This document shows positions 34,701 through 46,667 of a DNA stretch of 64,000 nucleotides, in pieces. Under the pieces are notes generated by a model that saw only the letters and a list, made by a program, of their open reading frames with translations, was not told the DNA's origin and did not search any database. How positions within the stretch are numbered: the first letter of the stretch is position 1; each line of letters begins with the position of its first letter. Origin of the DNA: Maratus speciosus (Eukaryota; Arthropoda; Arachnida; Araneae; Salticidae); the NCBI GenBank assembly GCA_963932465.1, contig CAWVRF010001068.1, forward strand, positions 62,001 through 126,000, written 5' to 3'. A program made the translations under genes and the position numbers.

Positions 34701-35567
34701 AATCCTCAAATTGTTTTAACTTAATTTTAAAACTCGCACAATTGAATTTAAGGATAAAAGACGTCATTTTGACGTAATTATAGTAAAATGTTTCGGTTTC
34801 TAAAATCAGAATGCTTGTTTTCTTTAGCGAGTGTAACAGAATATTACGATTCCTATGACAATACGCGGAAAAATGCAATAAATGTATGCAAATGACCTGG
34901 CATTTACTGACATTTTATTTCGCGTGGCTTAAATGGATGATAATAATATGGATTAATTTCAGAAGATCAAGAGTTCCCTCACAGAATATAATATCATTAG
35001 AAAGTGACGCCAGTTTATATTAGATATTGACGTCATATCTACCAAACGATTTTTTTCTTTTTCCTAAATTGTTTTCTTGAAATTGAAACGCCTGTATTAA
35101 TATAGATTTTTTAACCTAAAAAATTTTCAAATTAAGATACTACGTCATTTGAACACATGTTTAGTTAAAGTTTTTATTTTAATTATGAAAAATGTGCATT
35201 TTCTGATTGAATGACAACAATTTCGAAAATGCAAAAATATAGCGATTGATTCTGAATTTTTATTATATTATAAAAAGAAAGTACACGTGTTATCATTTTT
35301 TTTTAAATCATTGCACAGTTTTTTAGGTTGTGGCAACAGGAAAGAAATGATTGAATTAGAAAATTTAAAAAGAGATATTTCTGTAATGTTAAATTATGGA
35401 AGTTGGTAGAAAAAAGTGGTAAATAGTGGTCTGATGACTTTTTAAATTAGGCAGTGATCTTTTTCACGTTCTAAAGTGTATGTACATCAAGTTTCGTGCA
35501 AATCGGTCAAAAATTGAAGATTTGTATAAAGGACATACACTCAGAGAACGGCTTATATATATATAGA
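31721..35567 (-). mobile_element. Helitron-like element on the minus strand (candidate)
   Basis: Read on the minus strand, the element starts TCTATATATATATAAGCCGT at 35567, right after A, and ends GACGGGTCAGCTAG at 31721, followed by T. AGC-AAC-GCT and adjacent complementary bases before the end can form a small hairpin. The 5' TC, 3' CTAG and A/T insertion site match the Helitron pattern, and the start resembles the other candidates at 110 and 42763. No Rep/helicase frame is visible, so it would be non-autonomous. A family-B repeat copy lies inside it (33360-34373). Confidence 0.45.
33360..34373 (+). repeat. Dispersed repeat family B, plus-strand copy
   Basis: The sequence matches the reverse of 5430-6330 and, in part, 39590-40080 and 41640-42766. 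Shared blocks include AAACTTCTAAGCATTGCACA, AATGGTGGCAACTGAAGTGC and the end TTCGAAATTCAACCTCGTA (compare TCGAAATTCGACGGGTTCCACC before TCGTA at 42742-42767). A TAA-type microsatellite follows the end. Confidence 0.6.
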
Positions 35568-35936
35568 TTTACAGTAATTAAATATTATAACAAATTAGTT
35601 TCATTAGGCTAACAATATAGCCAGAATTGCTATGTGGACGAATACCACAACTTAAAAAATGCGTTCTATTCTATACGAACACAAACGACGAACGAACTGT
35701 TGCCATACAATCAAATCAAACTTCTAATAGATGAGCGCAACAATGCTGGCGTGTTGCCATGGTTTCCAAGGTAAGCCATAATACTATCTGTTGTGAATAT
35801 TTTAGTCCGATGCCGAAATTACTGATTCATTTCGCAAACATTTCAAATCATCCTCGTAGTTTTTAAACAGTGTATTTTCTGCATACTTTTAGGCTTTTGT
35901 TTTATCTCTTTGTAGTATTGAAAAAATAGAGTGTTT
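35568..35936. other. No gene seen
   Basis: This short AT-rich stretch lies between the minus-strand Helitron-like element and the 175-bp repeats. Nothing recognisable. Confidence 0.4.
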
Positions 35937-36600
35937 TTTAACTCTTTCCAGCGTACTTTAAAAGTGTTTATGAATTCGGTTTGCATATCTGTCTGTTTTT
36001 CCGTACTCTAACTTTCGTAAATATACTTTGATTGTCATGTAATTGATATACGTTATCAAGGCTTACTGTAGCATACTCGGTATTGAAAATAAATTGTATA
36101 GCACTTATAGTTCTTTTACAAGGACACTCAAAAGAATTCTGTTACATTACGATCTATGGGGAAAACCATTTGCGGTTCCTTTTAATGATGTTACACTATT
36201 TCAAAGATATTAAAATTGATATGTATCTCTTAGATGTACTACAAGAGGCCTACTATAGAATATGGTGTGCATAGCACCTTATAGTTCCTTTGCATGGATA
36301 CTCAAAAGAATTCCGTTACATTACCGTTAATGGGGAAAAAATCGTTTGCGGTTTATTTTAATAATGTTTTACTACTTCAAACATATTGAAATTTACATAT
36401 ATCGCTGAAGTGCATTATGAGAAGCTTACTGTAAAAGAATGTGTGCATAGCATTCATTGTTCATTTACAGGGACGCACAAAAGAAATCTTTTAAAGTACT
36501 GTCTGTTAACAGTAATAGATGGAACTGCATTTTCAGTAGTGGAAGGGAGGGCTTAAAAATTCTAAAAATTTTAAGGTTCTCAGCTGGGAAGCTACATGAA
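35937..36600 (+). repeat. Satellite-like tandem units, about 175 bp
   Basis: AAAAGAATTCTGTTACATTA (36130) recurs as AAAAGAATTCCGTTACATTA (36304) and, more diverged, as AAAAGAAATC (36479). The spacings are 174 and 175 bases. Each unit contains a TATGGGGAAAA word and ends with CATAG-CA-TTATAGTTCCTTT-type sequence. A partial unit precedes them. The same family forms the foldback at 16321-17300. The small open frames inside are not conserved between units. Confidence 0.65.
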
Positions 36601-39463
36601 AAATGTAGGTTCCCCGAAATATTTATGTGTTCACAGTTTTTTAATAAAACCAGAGCTTAACGAATGAAGATGTTGTGTCACATAGGCACAGTTTTGAATA
36701 ATAAACAAAAATTTTACTTTTACGGTTTAACAATTAATGTTTTGACTGTTCTTTATCCAAAAGCACCTCACCCCTCCCTTCATATTCTTATAGATGTAGA
36801 ACTTAAAAGGGAAATGTTGCACAACATTTGCCCACTAAGATTAGGCATTACATATTGCATTTACTAATTTATACAAACATATGTAGAACAAATAATTAAT
36901 ATATATATACAACATTTAATTTTTAAATTGTCAGATTTACTACACATGTTAAAGATTCCAAAATTTATTTATTTTTTCAGTTTCAATCATATTGCACAGA
37001 CTTTGACGCATCATTATTAAAAATTACATTTCTAACAAAATTCTAAACAAACGAACCGTTTAGATTCAATAAAAACCATGTGCGCTAAAGAGAATGAGAA
37101 AACAAACCCGAAGTATGACGTCAATTCACATAAACGTTTTAAATTTAGTAATTTTTTGCGTTTGACTTGGCATGTGTAATTTCTATAGATCATGTGCAGG
37201 GCAGCATAAAAGATCTCGAGTAGATTTCCATTTATTAACGGAAATTCCAGAAGGGGAAATTTTAAACTGTGCTACAAAGTTTCCGAACTGAACTAAAATT
37301 TAGAATTCTGTATATGAAATTTATAAATCAGGCTGCATAAAACAATAAATCATATACAAATTGCACAAAAGAATTCGGATATTTTTATGAATATTGTTGG
37401 TAATTCCTGAAGTTGGATTTTTAAATATGTTACGCGTTTTACAAATTGTTTAGTCAGACATCATCATTCATCTTATTAAACGTTACAGATTTGTAAAAGA
37501 ATTTTGGATGTGCTGGAAAGTGTTACATAACCTACGCTTGAAGCATGATTTTCCGCTCTTGTTTTCCTTTAAAGAAAAAATATCGGAGCAAAAAATTAGG
37601 GAATTTTTACTATCTAAAATGAATTGAATGAAATTTAATTCCATCTTGGTTAAAACTAGAGTTAAAATAACGCTCAATTTAACATCTTGAAACCCACCCG
37701 CTAGTAATAAGCTGATAAATCTGCAAATCAAGCGTCTTAACGTCAGCTCAGCAAGTCTTTATTTTTAAATCTCATTTTGCATAATATTTCACATTCTATA
37801 ACCTATCTGCAATTTGAATTTTATAAATTACGTAAATATTTATAAGCATATAAAGTTCTTCCGAGATTCTGAAAATTAGAAGCTTTGAATTAAACATGGT
37901 ATTATGCAATGATATTCCGAAATTATGAAGAGCTGCTTATTCTTCTAATTTTTTAGAGAAAAACATATATTTCGTCAGAGGGGCTCTACCCTCCTCGGCA
38001 ACTTATAAAAGTAAATTTGAAATATACATCATGTCAAATAAGTAAATGGATAAAACAAAATGTTTTATTTTATTCGAACAAATGTATAAAATTCTGTCAA
38101 ATGTTATACAACTAATTAAAAAAATCTGACAAATGTTTTAACAAAATTTCAAGTTATTTGTAATAACATAGGGCCGTCATTGGGAAATTTTAGCATCCAT
38201 AATTTACCATTTAAATCTATTAATGAAATGCACAATCTTCTTTTCCACGAATGGAAAATTTGAAAATCGTCTGAATTGCCATTTCGACAAGGAAAAATAT
38301 TCTATATTTTCGAACACTTGAACCACAAACTAAATAGCTAAATCCGGGAAACCCTACCAAATATCAACCTAATTCGACACTTTTTGCGGCAGTTTTTGAA
38401 GAGCAGATAGATAGACAAAGGACAAACAAAATGTTTTTGGGTGTCAACGGTAAGCCTAACTGACATTTTGGCAATTAATGAATAAAAAAAGATTATGTCA
38501 TGTCAAAAGGCATATGGTGCGGTAATGTTTGACACATGGAGCTGGGGGACGATGACACTTAATGTACTTTTTGTTGAATCTCTACAACAGAAAATTCACA
38601 CCATTATCCAGATCCCTTTTAAAATGTGGAATTTTTTTTATCTTTTCAAAGAAAATGAAGTTCTAATTTCTGTATGATATTTTTGAAGAGTGCTGTTTTG
38701 TTTGAGAAAAGAATGGGATTCGTTCCAATTTCTAAAAAGAAAGAAACAAGAAAAAGAAAGGACCTTTCAAATCTTCAAGCACTTTAATATTTTCTGAAAA
38801 AAACCCCACTAATGTGTAAAAAAAATGTACTGCTATATTGTCGTCCTCATTGGTGAATTTTAAGGGTTATTTTATCAATAAGCAAATAACACTGTTTATT
38901 ATTGTGCATTCGCTATTTCTAAGAGATGAAAATGTTAAAAGTTTTTTTTAAACAAACTGTTATGAGAAAATTAATTTTTAGTTCACAGGCTATCAAAGCC
39001 TGAGAGCAAATGTGCCCGCCGGTGCTGTATGTATGTACAATCGTGGGAAAAATAAAGATAAAAGTGCCGAGTTAAACTAGTGGTACTATTGCGCTCACAG
39101 GCTATTCACACTAAATGTTTATTATACTCTTATTTCAAAGAATAATGCCCCTCAAAAAATAAATGAAGAGGATTAGCTCCCGTTTCCCCTTTTATACTTA
39201 ACTAATGAACCACCAAATATAATCAGAGAAGTTCCTTAACATAATAAACCAATATACCAAATTTGAAGCAAATCAGATGATTCTGCATGAAAAAACCATA
39301 TCGCTAAATTAAGAGGGGGGTCTAATCCCTTTATACTTAACTAATGAACGATATTTCATATTCATTTAACAATTAAATGCAAGGAATGATTTCACCAACA
39401 GAAATTATAACTGTGTTGATTATATGTTACTCGGTATCGCCCCCTCTCTATAAAAACGATTCT
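36601..39463. other. No gene seen; AT-rich DNA
   Basis: Several short open frames occur (for example 36664-36867 and 37483-37731 on the minus strand) without recognisable motifs or supporting context. TTTATACTTAACTAATGAAC occurs twice (39192 and 39331), a local repeat. Confidence 0.4.
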
Positions 39464-39478
39464 CTGGATCCGCCCCTG
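39464..39478. repeat. Solitary hAT-type terminus
   Basis: CTGGATCCGCCCCTG is the complement of CAGGGGCGGATCCAG, a textbook hAT end. No matching left end or 8-bp duplication was found upstream, so this is a truncated element or chance. Confidence 0.4.
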
Positions 39479-39553
39479 AGCCCTATTACCGTCAAAGGGA
39501 GACATAAATGAACATTTGGTGAAGGTTTCACAATGTGACATTATAATCTATTA

Positions 39554-40090
39554 TCTATATTATAAAGGACAAACATATCTGTGCGTAACGCATACGTCAT
39601 TCTGCGAATGGCAACACTTTGAAATTTGAAATGAAATTTCGGTTTTGCAATTTTCTTTACTGCAAATTTTTAAACTTCTAAACATCGCACATTTTAAATT
39701 TTTACACCGTTGTATAAGGAAAAAAATGCTCTTTTAAATGCAATTTGTTTGAAAGCTGTATCTCAATTTAATTTTGAGATATTAATTTTTTTGTAGTTTT
39801 TAATACATTTTTTGTAATTGTGGCAACGGAAGTCCGCCATTTCTGTTGAAAGTCATGGAGGGTTTAGAGGGAAAATAATCCCCGAGTAAAGAAAATAATA
39901 TATTACTGTAGCTTTTGTTGCCGTTTTCTCATAAAAACTGAAAAAAAAATTGAAATTACAATGCGTGCTATGTCAGCGATTTTTTAAGTTTCCAATTCAA
40001 AGCCATTTTCAATTTTTACACCGTCAAATAGAGAAAAAAAATCTACTTTCAAATGCAATGTGTTTGAAAATTGTATCTTAATTGACTGAG
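39554..40090 (+). repeat. Dispersed repeat family B, with Helitron-like 5' end
   Basis: It starts TCTATATTATAAAGGACAAA and then reads ATCTGTGCGTAACGCATACG and TCATTCTGCGAATGGCAACA. The same start recurs at 41631, and both continue into the family-B body. TC followed by TATAT-rich sequence resembles Helitron 5' ends, but no 3' CTRR end was assigned. Confidence 0.6.
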
Positions 40091-40640
40091 TTATTACGGT
40101 TTTTAAAATAATTAGCTGCCCGTGGCGACCAGTTTGGTCTCCCTTAAATGGAATGCTAGGCATTATATCGTGTTACTTTTATTCATAATTTAATTTACTT
40201 GCTCAATCCTTCGCCAAATCGGACGATTCTGATAGAGAAATCAAGAACTCGGTATTTTTATGTAGTCGGGCATAGGTGATAAATCGCCAAACATAGTACC
40301 CGTCGTATTTTTTCATATTTCTAAAGAAATATGAAATATTAAGTTAAAATATAACCCTTTCACTCATTTTAAAATGGATAACTTTAATTTAAAACTGAAA
40401 CATTTCAAATTCGCGAATTTCACTTTAAAAAAATCTTTAAAAAAGGAAAAAGAAAAGAAAAGAATAAATACCATAAACCATTTAATTTCAACATCAAAGC
40501 ATTGTTTTAATTTACACCTCGAAAAATAAAAAATGCTGCTGACGAGTTAAAAAATGCTATTGGCGATAATTGCGCCCAGCTAATATGAAAGTACGAACTT
40601 TTTGCGATCATAGCAACTTTTATGTAGTATTATTCGAAAA

Positions 40641-40930
40641 AAATATTTTGATGAAATAGGTTGCCAGAAAATACGTTGCCAAATTTCTTTTCTCGCCATG
40701 GACCTTTTCTCTATTTCGCCAAGTACCTATACTGGAAAAGTACCTTCATTTATTTATTTATTTGTTGTATTTTAAATTAGATGAATAAAAGACGGCACAG
40801 GTGTCATATACGCACTACGTTGGCGCGACTTTTTTCTGACGCCAATGTCATATACGCACCGGGGTACTTAACTGGCGCCAAAGTGTCGTTATTTTGCTTG
40901 ATATGGTAGCTCGGATGTTGTTGTTTATTT
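40641..40930. repeat. TTGGCG / ACAGATGTCATA family copy
   Basis: 40641-40760 is the reverse of the block at 460-560 (GCCAAATTTCTTTTCTCGCC; ACCTATACTGGAAAAGTACC). 40796-40925 is the forward match of 1261-1395, including CTGACGCCAATGTCATATAC and GGCGCCAAAGTGTCGTTATT. The two parts are in opposite order and orientation compared with the first kilobase of the window. Confidence 0.55.
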
Positions 40931-41541
40931 ATTAATAAATTGTTTATTTACTTTTATTTTATTTTTTTAATTATATAAATTGTTTTGTTCTATAGTTATT
41001 AATTAAACTTTTTTTTATTTATTGTTATTCCCTTTTTAAAAATATTACACAATAACCAATGAGATGCGTTACATTCAGGTGTTGCCATTAAACAATTAAC
41101 AAATAATCGCGATTTCTGTGCCACCTACGATAGCATAAAATATATAGATTTTCAAGCATGAATTATTTTTAAATTTATCTATCCCGTGTAGCTCGATTAC
41201 GAAAGATTAATCTCCCTTAAAAAAATGTAAAAAGTTCAGCATTTGTTTCCGTCTAATGTTGCATAACAAAATTAAAACTTCCTCTATAGAAAAATTAATA
41301 AAATAATGTAAATAAGAAAACAATTTAACAGACATGTGATTGAACCACGTGCTTAAAGCACTGAAATGATCGGAAAAACTGCCGTAAGTCGTAAAATCTT
41401 GGGCTAATAACTCCCGGCATGCGCTGACATGTGAAAGTATCGCTTTTAATAAAATTTAAAACTTTATTTGATTGCATAATTGATATTTTTCAGATAAAAA
41501 TTCTTTTTGATGTTAGTGGGCAATCTAAAATATATATTACA

Positions 41542-41544
<3 letters not shown>

Positions 41545-41572
<28 letters not shown>
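41545..41572 (+). repeat. Poly-A run (28 bases)
   Basis: A pure A tract, followed by AAGAATGGTT and a CGGGTTCGATCCCCT word that resembles a tRNA B box. No tRNA or SINE body could be assembled around it. Confidence 0.7.
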
Positions 41573-41630
41573 GAATGGTTTTCACCTATACTCTGTAACC
41601 CGACGAGCTCGGGTTCGATCCCCTAGTCTA

Positions 41631-42766
41631 TCTATATTATAAAGGACAAACATATCTGTGCGTAACGCATACGTCATTCTGCGAATGGCAACACTTTGAA
41701 ATTTGAAATAAAATTTCGGTTTTGCAATTTTCGCTACTGCAAATTTTTAAACTTCTAAACATCCCACGTTTTAAATGTTTACACCGTCGTATACAGAAAA
41801 AAATGAACTTTTAAATGCAATTTGTTTGAAAGCTGTATCTCAATTTATTTTTGAGATATTAATTTTTTTATAGTTTTTTAATACCAATTTTCTAATCGTG
41901 GCAACTGAAGTACTTCATTTCTATTAAAAGTGGTTTAGTTATCTTTATTGATTATATTCTTACTGATGCCATTTTCTCATTACAATTAAAAATATATTTT
42001 TTAAAAATATTGAACACAAAATGATGTTACGCTTTAAAAAGACACGATTTCCCTGATGATGCTGTTATATTTAACTATTTTTTCATTTCGCTGATATTGT
42101 GTTTGAGACAATAGGCAAAATATTTCAGCGACTGAAAAGGACGTCCTATTTAAAAGAAACAATAATTTTATTTGATAAAACAAGATATTTCCCCATGAAT
42201 ACGTCTAAAAGTTATAAATTTCTGGAATTTTTACGCGCAGGTACAGCGAGAGACCTCAAATCAGGAGTGAGAATTTTAACATGGGAAGTTGTAATAGTTG
42301 ACAAACGTGACTTCAAGCTTGAAAACATATTTAATAATAACCTATTGCGCATTAAAATGTTTTTAAATGGTTAATATTGATGTGAAACGTAGAAAATGAC
42401 TTAATTTGTTTAGATTTAAAGGGGAAAAAATTCTATGATTATGTCAAGGAGAAATCATTTTTGCTGATTTTTTCATTCCATAATACCAAGCATCAATTGA
42501 TAACTTTATCAAAATTACTTATCTTGATTAAATGTTACTAATTACGTATATGAATAAAGTTTAATTTTTCAATAATTTTAACAGTTTAAGTTTATGAAAA
42601 AAGTATTTTGTTAATCTTAGGTCAAAATATGTCTTTCGAGAGTTAAATTAACAAGTGTAAGATGGATTTTTTATTGTAATTATTGTTATCTATGTATTAT
42701 AAATTTGATGCAACATTTCCTTTGTAAACATTTTCTATCGTCGAAATTCGACGGGTTCCACCTCGT
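41631..42766 (+). repeat. Dispersed repeat family B, full-length-looking copy
   Basis: It starts with the same TCTATATTATAAAGGACAAA as 39554. It ends with a short hairpin (GTCGAAATTCGAC) and GGGTTCCACC, immediately before the next Helitron-like start at 42763. A 91-codon open frame at 42099-42374 lies within it; its peptide has no recognised domain and is not preserved in the other copies. Confidence 0.55.
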
Positions 42767-43370
42767 ATATATAAAATCCAAACGGAAATTTCGTTCCGAA
42801 CGCCTAGATTTCGAGTTCTACTGCATGGATTTTTACGAAACTTATACCGTTAGATAGGTATCGTTTCAGGGAAGGTTTTAAGCTATAACACATCATTCTA
42901 CCTAGATTAGTTATAGAATTATTACGGAAAATTCTATTATTTTGGACTTTGTTACTTCATATTTCCTTAAATATCTGGGCTTCTATTGGTCGTAGAGCTT
43001 AGATCTCGCGCCAAAAGTAGCTCCGAAGCACCCAAGCAAACGTTTCCCCGCGATTATTTTGCCGTCTTCCGATTTCCTCTAACTCTATTAGGGGCCCGCG
43101 TAGGGTTCCTTTAAAATATTTTTCGTAGTAATTTCAGCAATTATCTTAAATTATTGGTTAAGACCGCCACCCTCCCGATTCATGTATCTACGGAAAGGTT
43201 GCATGAAGAAGTTTCGTTCAGATACGCTTTCGTTAAGAATAGAGTGCACTCCCTGGTGGTGGAATGTGGAACTAACATAACGCGATATTGTTAAAATTAG
43301 GAAATCTAACAATGCGATCTGTTTTAAACTTTGAGATAGTTCATAACACATAATCTATCATCTATTCTAT
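42763..43370 (+). mobile_element. Helitron-like 5' fragment
   Basis: The start TCGTATATATAAAATCCAAA and the next 160 bases (ATTTCGTTCCGAACGCCTAG, GTTAGATAGGTATCGTTTCA, AGCTATAACACATCATTCTA) match 43415-43600 and 48200-48390. After about 42930 it diverges and no 3' end is present before the next copy starts, so it looks truncated. Confidence 0.55.
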
Positions 43371-43397
43371 TATATATATATAAAATCTATTATCTAT

Positions 43398-43709
43398 TCT
43401 ATTACCTATTATATATATTAAATCCAAACGGAAATTTTGTTCCGAACGCCTAGATTTCGAGTTCTACTGCATGGATTTTTACGGAACTTATACCGTTAGA
43501 TAGGTATCGTTTCAGGGAAGGTTTTAAGCTATAACACATCATTCTACCTAGATTAGTTATAGAAGTATGACGGAAAGTTCTGTTATTTTGGACGATAAGG
43601 TTACCATTTTATTTATTGGCGAAGTTTTTTGTTGTTGAAAAAATTGAAACGGCTATTACACCTAGAAAAATAAAAGACAAAAAACTGTTACTAACTGTAT
43701 TTAAAATCT

Positions 43710-43743
<34 letters not shown>

Positions 43744-46660
43744 TCCATTTTAATGAGTGATAATATTAAAAAACGAATACATTTAATTTAAACATGAAAG
43801 AGAATGTTCGTAATACTTAAAGAATTACTCAGTTGAAATATTGAAATTGAAATAATATTTGGCGATTTATTTTTTGCATCAGGTTAAGAAAATGCATCTG
43901 AAAATTGATAAAATTATATCAAGGAAGTTCCCCATAAGTGCATGCTCAGCATTATTTGAAAAAAAAAAAATAGAATATTCTTCTCATAAATATATATATA
44001 TCCATAAAAAAAATCGGCAGAACCTCTATTTAGCATTCCTAAAAAAATAATGAAAATTTCATTTTTTGCGATTTAGCGCTGGATGGCGACACGACAAAAT
44101 TTTGAATAATACTATGATAAATATTCTTTAAGAAAAACTTTTTCAACTCTCGATACGAAGTTAGTTTAAGTAAGTTTAACTTAAATAAATACATATTTAT
44201 AACTGTAGTTTTGTCATATACATTTATATATGTAACAATGAAATTTAACGATCGTATTTATGCCGTTTACAATGAAATTTAAATGGATTAAAAGTGTTTC
44301 AAACTCAAATTAAGGTCCGATTCTGAGCATTGGCAATTTGACTTCGATATTGTTAGTGTCAGAGACAACAAGAGAGTTTTATTGCCATGGAAACAACAAT
44401 TTAATATCGAAATGTTTAATGATAGCATTCTTAATTAAAATACCCTTAAAACTTATCCAGCCGGTGACACCGTATAAAAATTAATAGCTCAATACAAGTA
44501 ACACGCAATTTGCATATATTATATAAGATTACAGCAAAAATAGTAAACTAATCCACAGTTTAAGTTTAAATTCATTGAGCATTAGGCATTTAATTACTTA
44601 TTTAACAAAGAATTTATAAATGCATTACAATCTTTTGCATTTGGCGAGGAAACCTATTGGTTCGCCAGAGAGCGCCGAGCGTTCGTCTGTTCTCGCCAAA
44701 TACTCGAAAAAATATTTTTTTACAGATTTTCTACTGCGATTCGACCGCTATATTTTTACCGATCTTTTTTACGTACATGAGTCATTTTATTAGCTTTTCC
44801 TTTTTCAAAATATTTTGAGTATGCGTTTTAAGGAGACCTTCTTTGTGAGTAACAATTATTATTATTATTATTATGTATCTCTTACAGAAAAAACTAGCAG
44901 ATGTAATTATAAAAATAATGATATTACATAAATAGCAGTTAATATTATAAAAGTGGAGTCAAATATTTAAATTTTAATGCAAACGTTTGCCCCCCCCCCC
45001 ACACACACACACACACATATTATAAATAATTTAATTTCAGATATTTAAAATATTTTTCGCGTACTTTACTACGGATACATGCTATTTTGTTTTTCCCCAA
45101 ACTTATGACTTTTATAACCTCGAACTCAGATCAACAAATATTGTCCACTCTCTCTCTCTCTCTCTTTTTTTTTTTTTTTTTTTTTTATTTGTACTTAGCT
45201 ATTAGTAAATTTATGTTTTTTCATTATGAAACAAACGGAGAACAGAAGATTTAGTATTATATATATTTTTTTATTTGCAGTTATTTTACTGTCGCTAAAA
45301 AATAAATACTTGGGAAAGAAATTTGAAATTCCAATGGTGGCTGGTGGAACAATATTTGTTGATTTATCATTTTAGCCTAGATAAGAAAAAAAGTACCTGA
45401 AATGCAGATAAAATTGAAAATAGAAATCATTATAAAGCAAGTTCTTCTGACGCACAATCCTATTCGCTAAACTGAGGAAAAAATTAACGATTTTAAGTTT
45501 ATTTAGGCAGCAGACTGAAGAATAATGTAATTTTGAAAATAAAAAGTGTATTTATTTCTCCGTGTTATTGCACTCTTTAGAGAAATGAAAAAAGGTCTTC
45601 GGTGCATCAAAAAGATTATTTCGTTATATTATAACGTGTTAGGTTATTAAGTTTTGTATAACTGACTTTATGTGTCATTTACAAAGAGTATTTTTGGCGA
45701 AAGATCTATAATTCAGCCAACAGCAATTTGACTTTATTTAATGGGATGTAGTCTGGCGCATAATTACGTATGTTTTACGTATGTTAACTCTAGTAAATTT
45801 GTAACCATATAGTTTGAAAACACTTCTAATGTTTGCCGTAAAACTTAGCTGAGCACCCGATTATGGACGATTGGGAAGATTTTGATTGGATGAAAACAAG
45901 AGGTTTATTTTTCTATCATAATGAGTTATCGAGTTTTTTTTTTTTCAGGTTAACAGTTACATAATTGCAAGTGGTATATATATATAAAGGAAATGGTAAT
46001 GAAAATGACATTATTTTAATTTTATTCAAACACTTCATTTTTAAAAATCCACTTTTATGTGATTCACATTTCTTTTAATGAAAGTTAAAGACTTTTTGCG
46101 TGCAAACAATTTATTACATTTTTTTTACCGCATTTACTCTGCTGTAATCCGAAGATAGAAAACTGCAGTAGACCTGCTAGAAGACGTGTATTACAAAATA
46201 TAATGCAATGTAGAGAGAAATTGTATTTAAGCTACCAGAACCACACATAGCACCAAGCTGAGAAGCCCGGAGTTCAAGAACTATCAAACGAAAGTGAATA
46301 GTCCAAACATAAGTAATGTTCAGTGGTCACACTCTGCAATCATTGTAATTATCTCTCCTTTTAATAGTGTGGTGACTAGAGAACATTTTAACATTTCCGA
46401 TTATCACAACGGCCGTATGTTCTTCCCAACCTCTACTTTAAATATATACTGTAAAAAGAATTTCTTCTGAATAGTCCGAATTTTGCCTAACCCATAAAAT
46501 ATTATAATAGCTAAATAGCATTCGTATAGTATTCAGCAAATGCGGAAAGATTTTCCCGGTGAAGGTCCATATTAATTTAAAATACAAGGTTGAATTCATA
46601 ATTTTGTTTGATCATTGATCATTTGGAAAATGGACCAGCGAAGCGGGTGTAGCCTGCTAG
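43398..46660 (+). mobile_element. Helitron-like element, first of a tandem pair
   Basis: The start lies in a TCTATT-rich tract, so the exact 5' base is uncertain. The conserved AAATCCAAACGGAAATTTTG follows. The end reads ACCAGC-GAA-GCGGGT (hairpin with one mismatch), then GTAGCCTG and CTAG at 46657-46660, followed by T. The last 150 bases match those of the next element (51720-51876). There is no Rep/helicase gene. Internal simple repeats include AAAAG units (43720-43740), C12 with CA repeats (44990-45018) and CT repeats with a T run (45148-45186). Confidence 0.55.
44990..45186 (+). repeat. Cluster of simple repeats
   Basis: A C run followed by (CA)n (44990-45018), then (CT)n followed by a T run (45148-45186). 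Non-coding. Confidence 0.9.
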
Positions 46661-46667
46661 TTATATA

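Noticed and set aside
41600..41625. B-box-like CGGGTTCGATCCCCT after a poly-A run
   Set aside because: No A box or foldable tRNA body precedes it, so neither a tRNA nor a SINE can be supported.
42099..42374. 91-codon open frame, basic and plausible-looking
   Set aside because: It falls in a family-B repeat copy and is not preserved at the matching position of 33360-34373.
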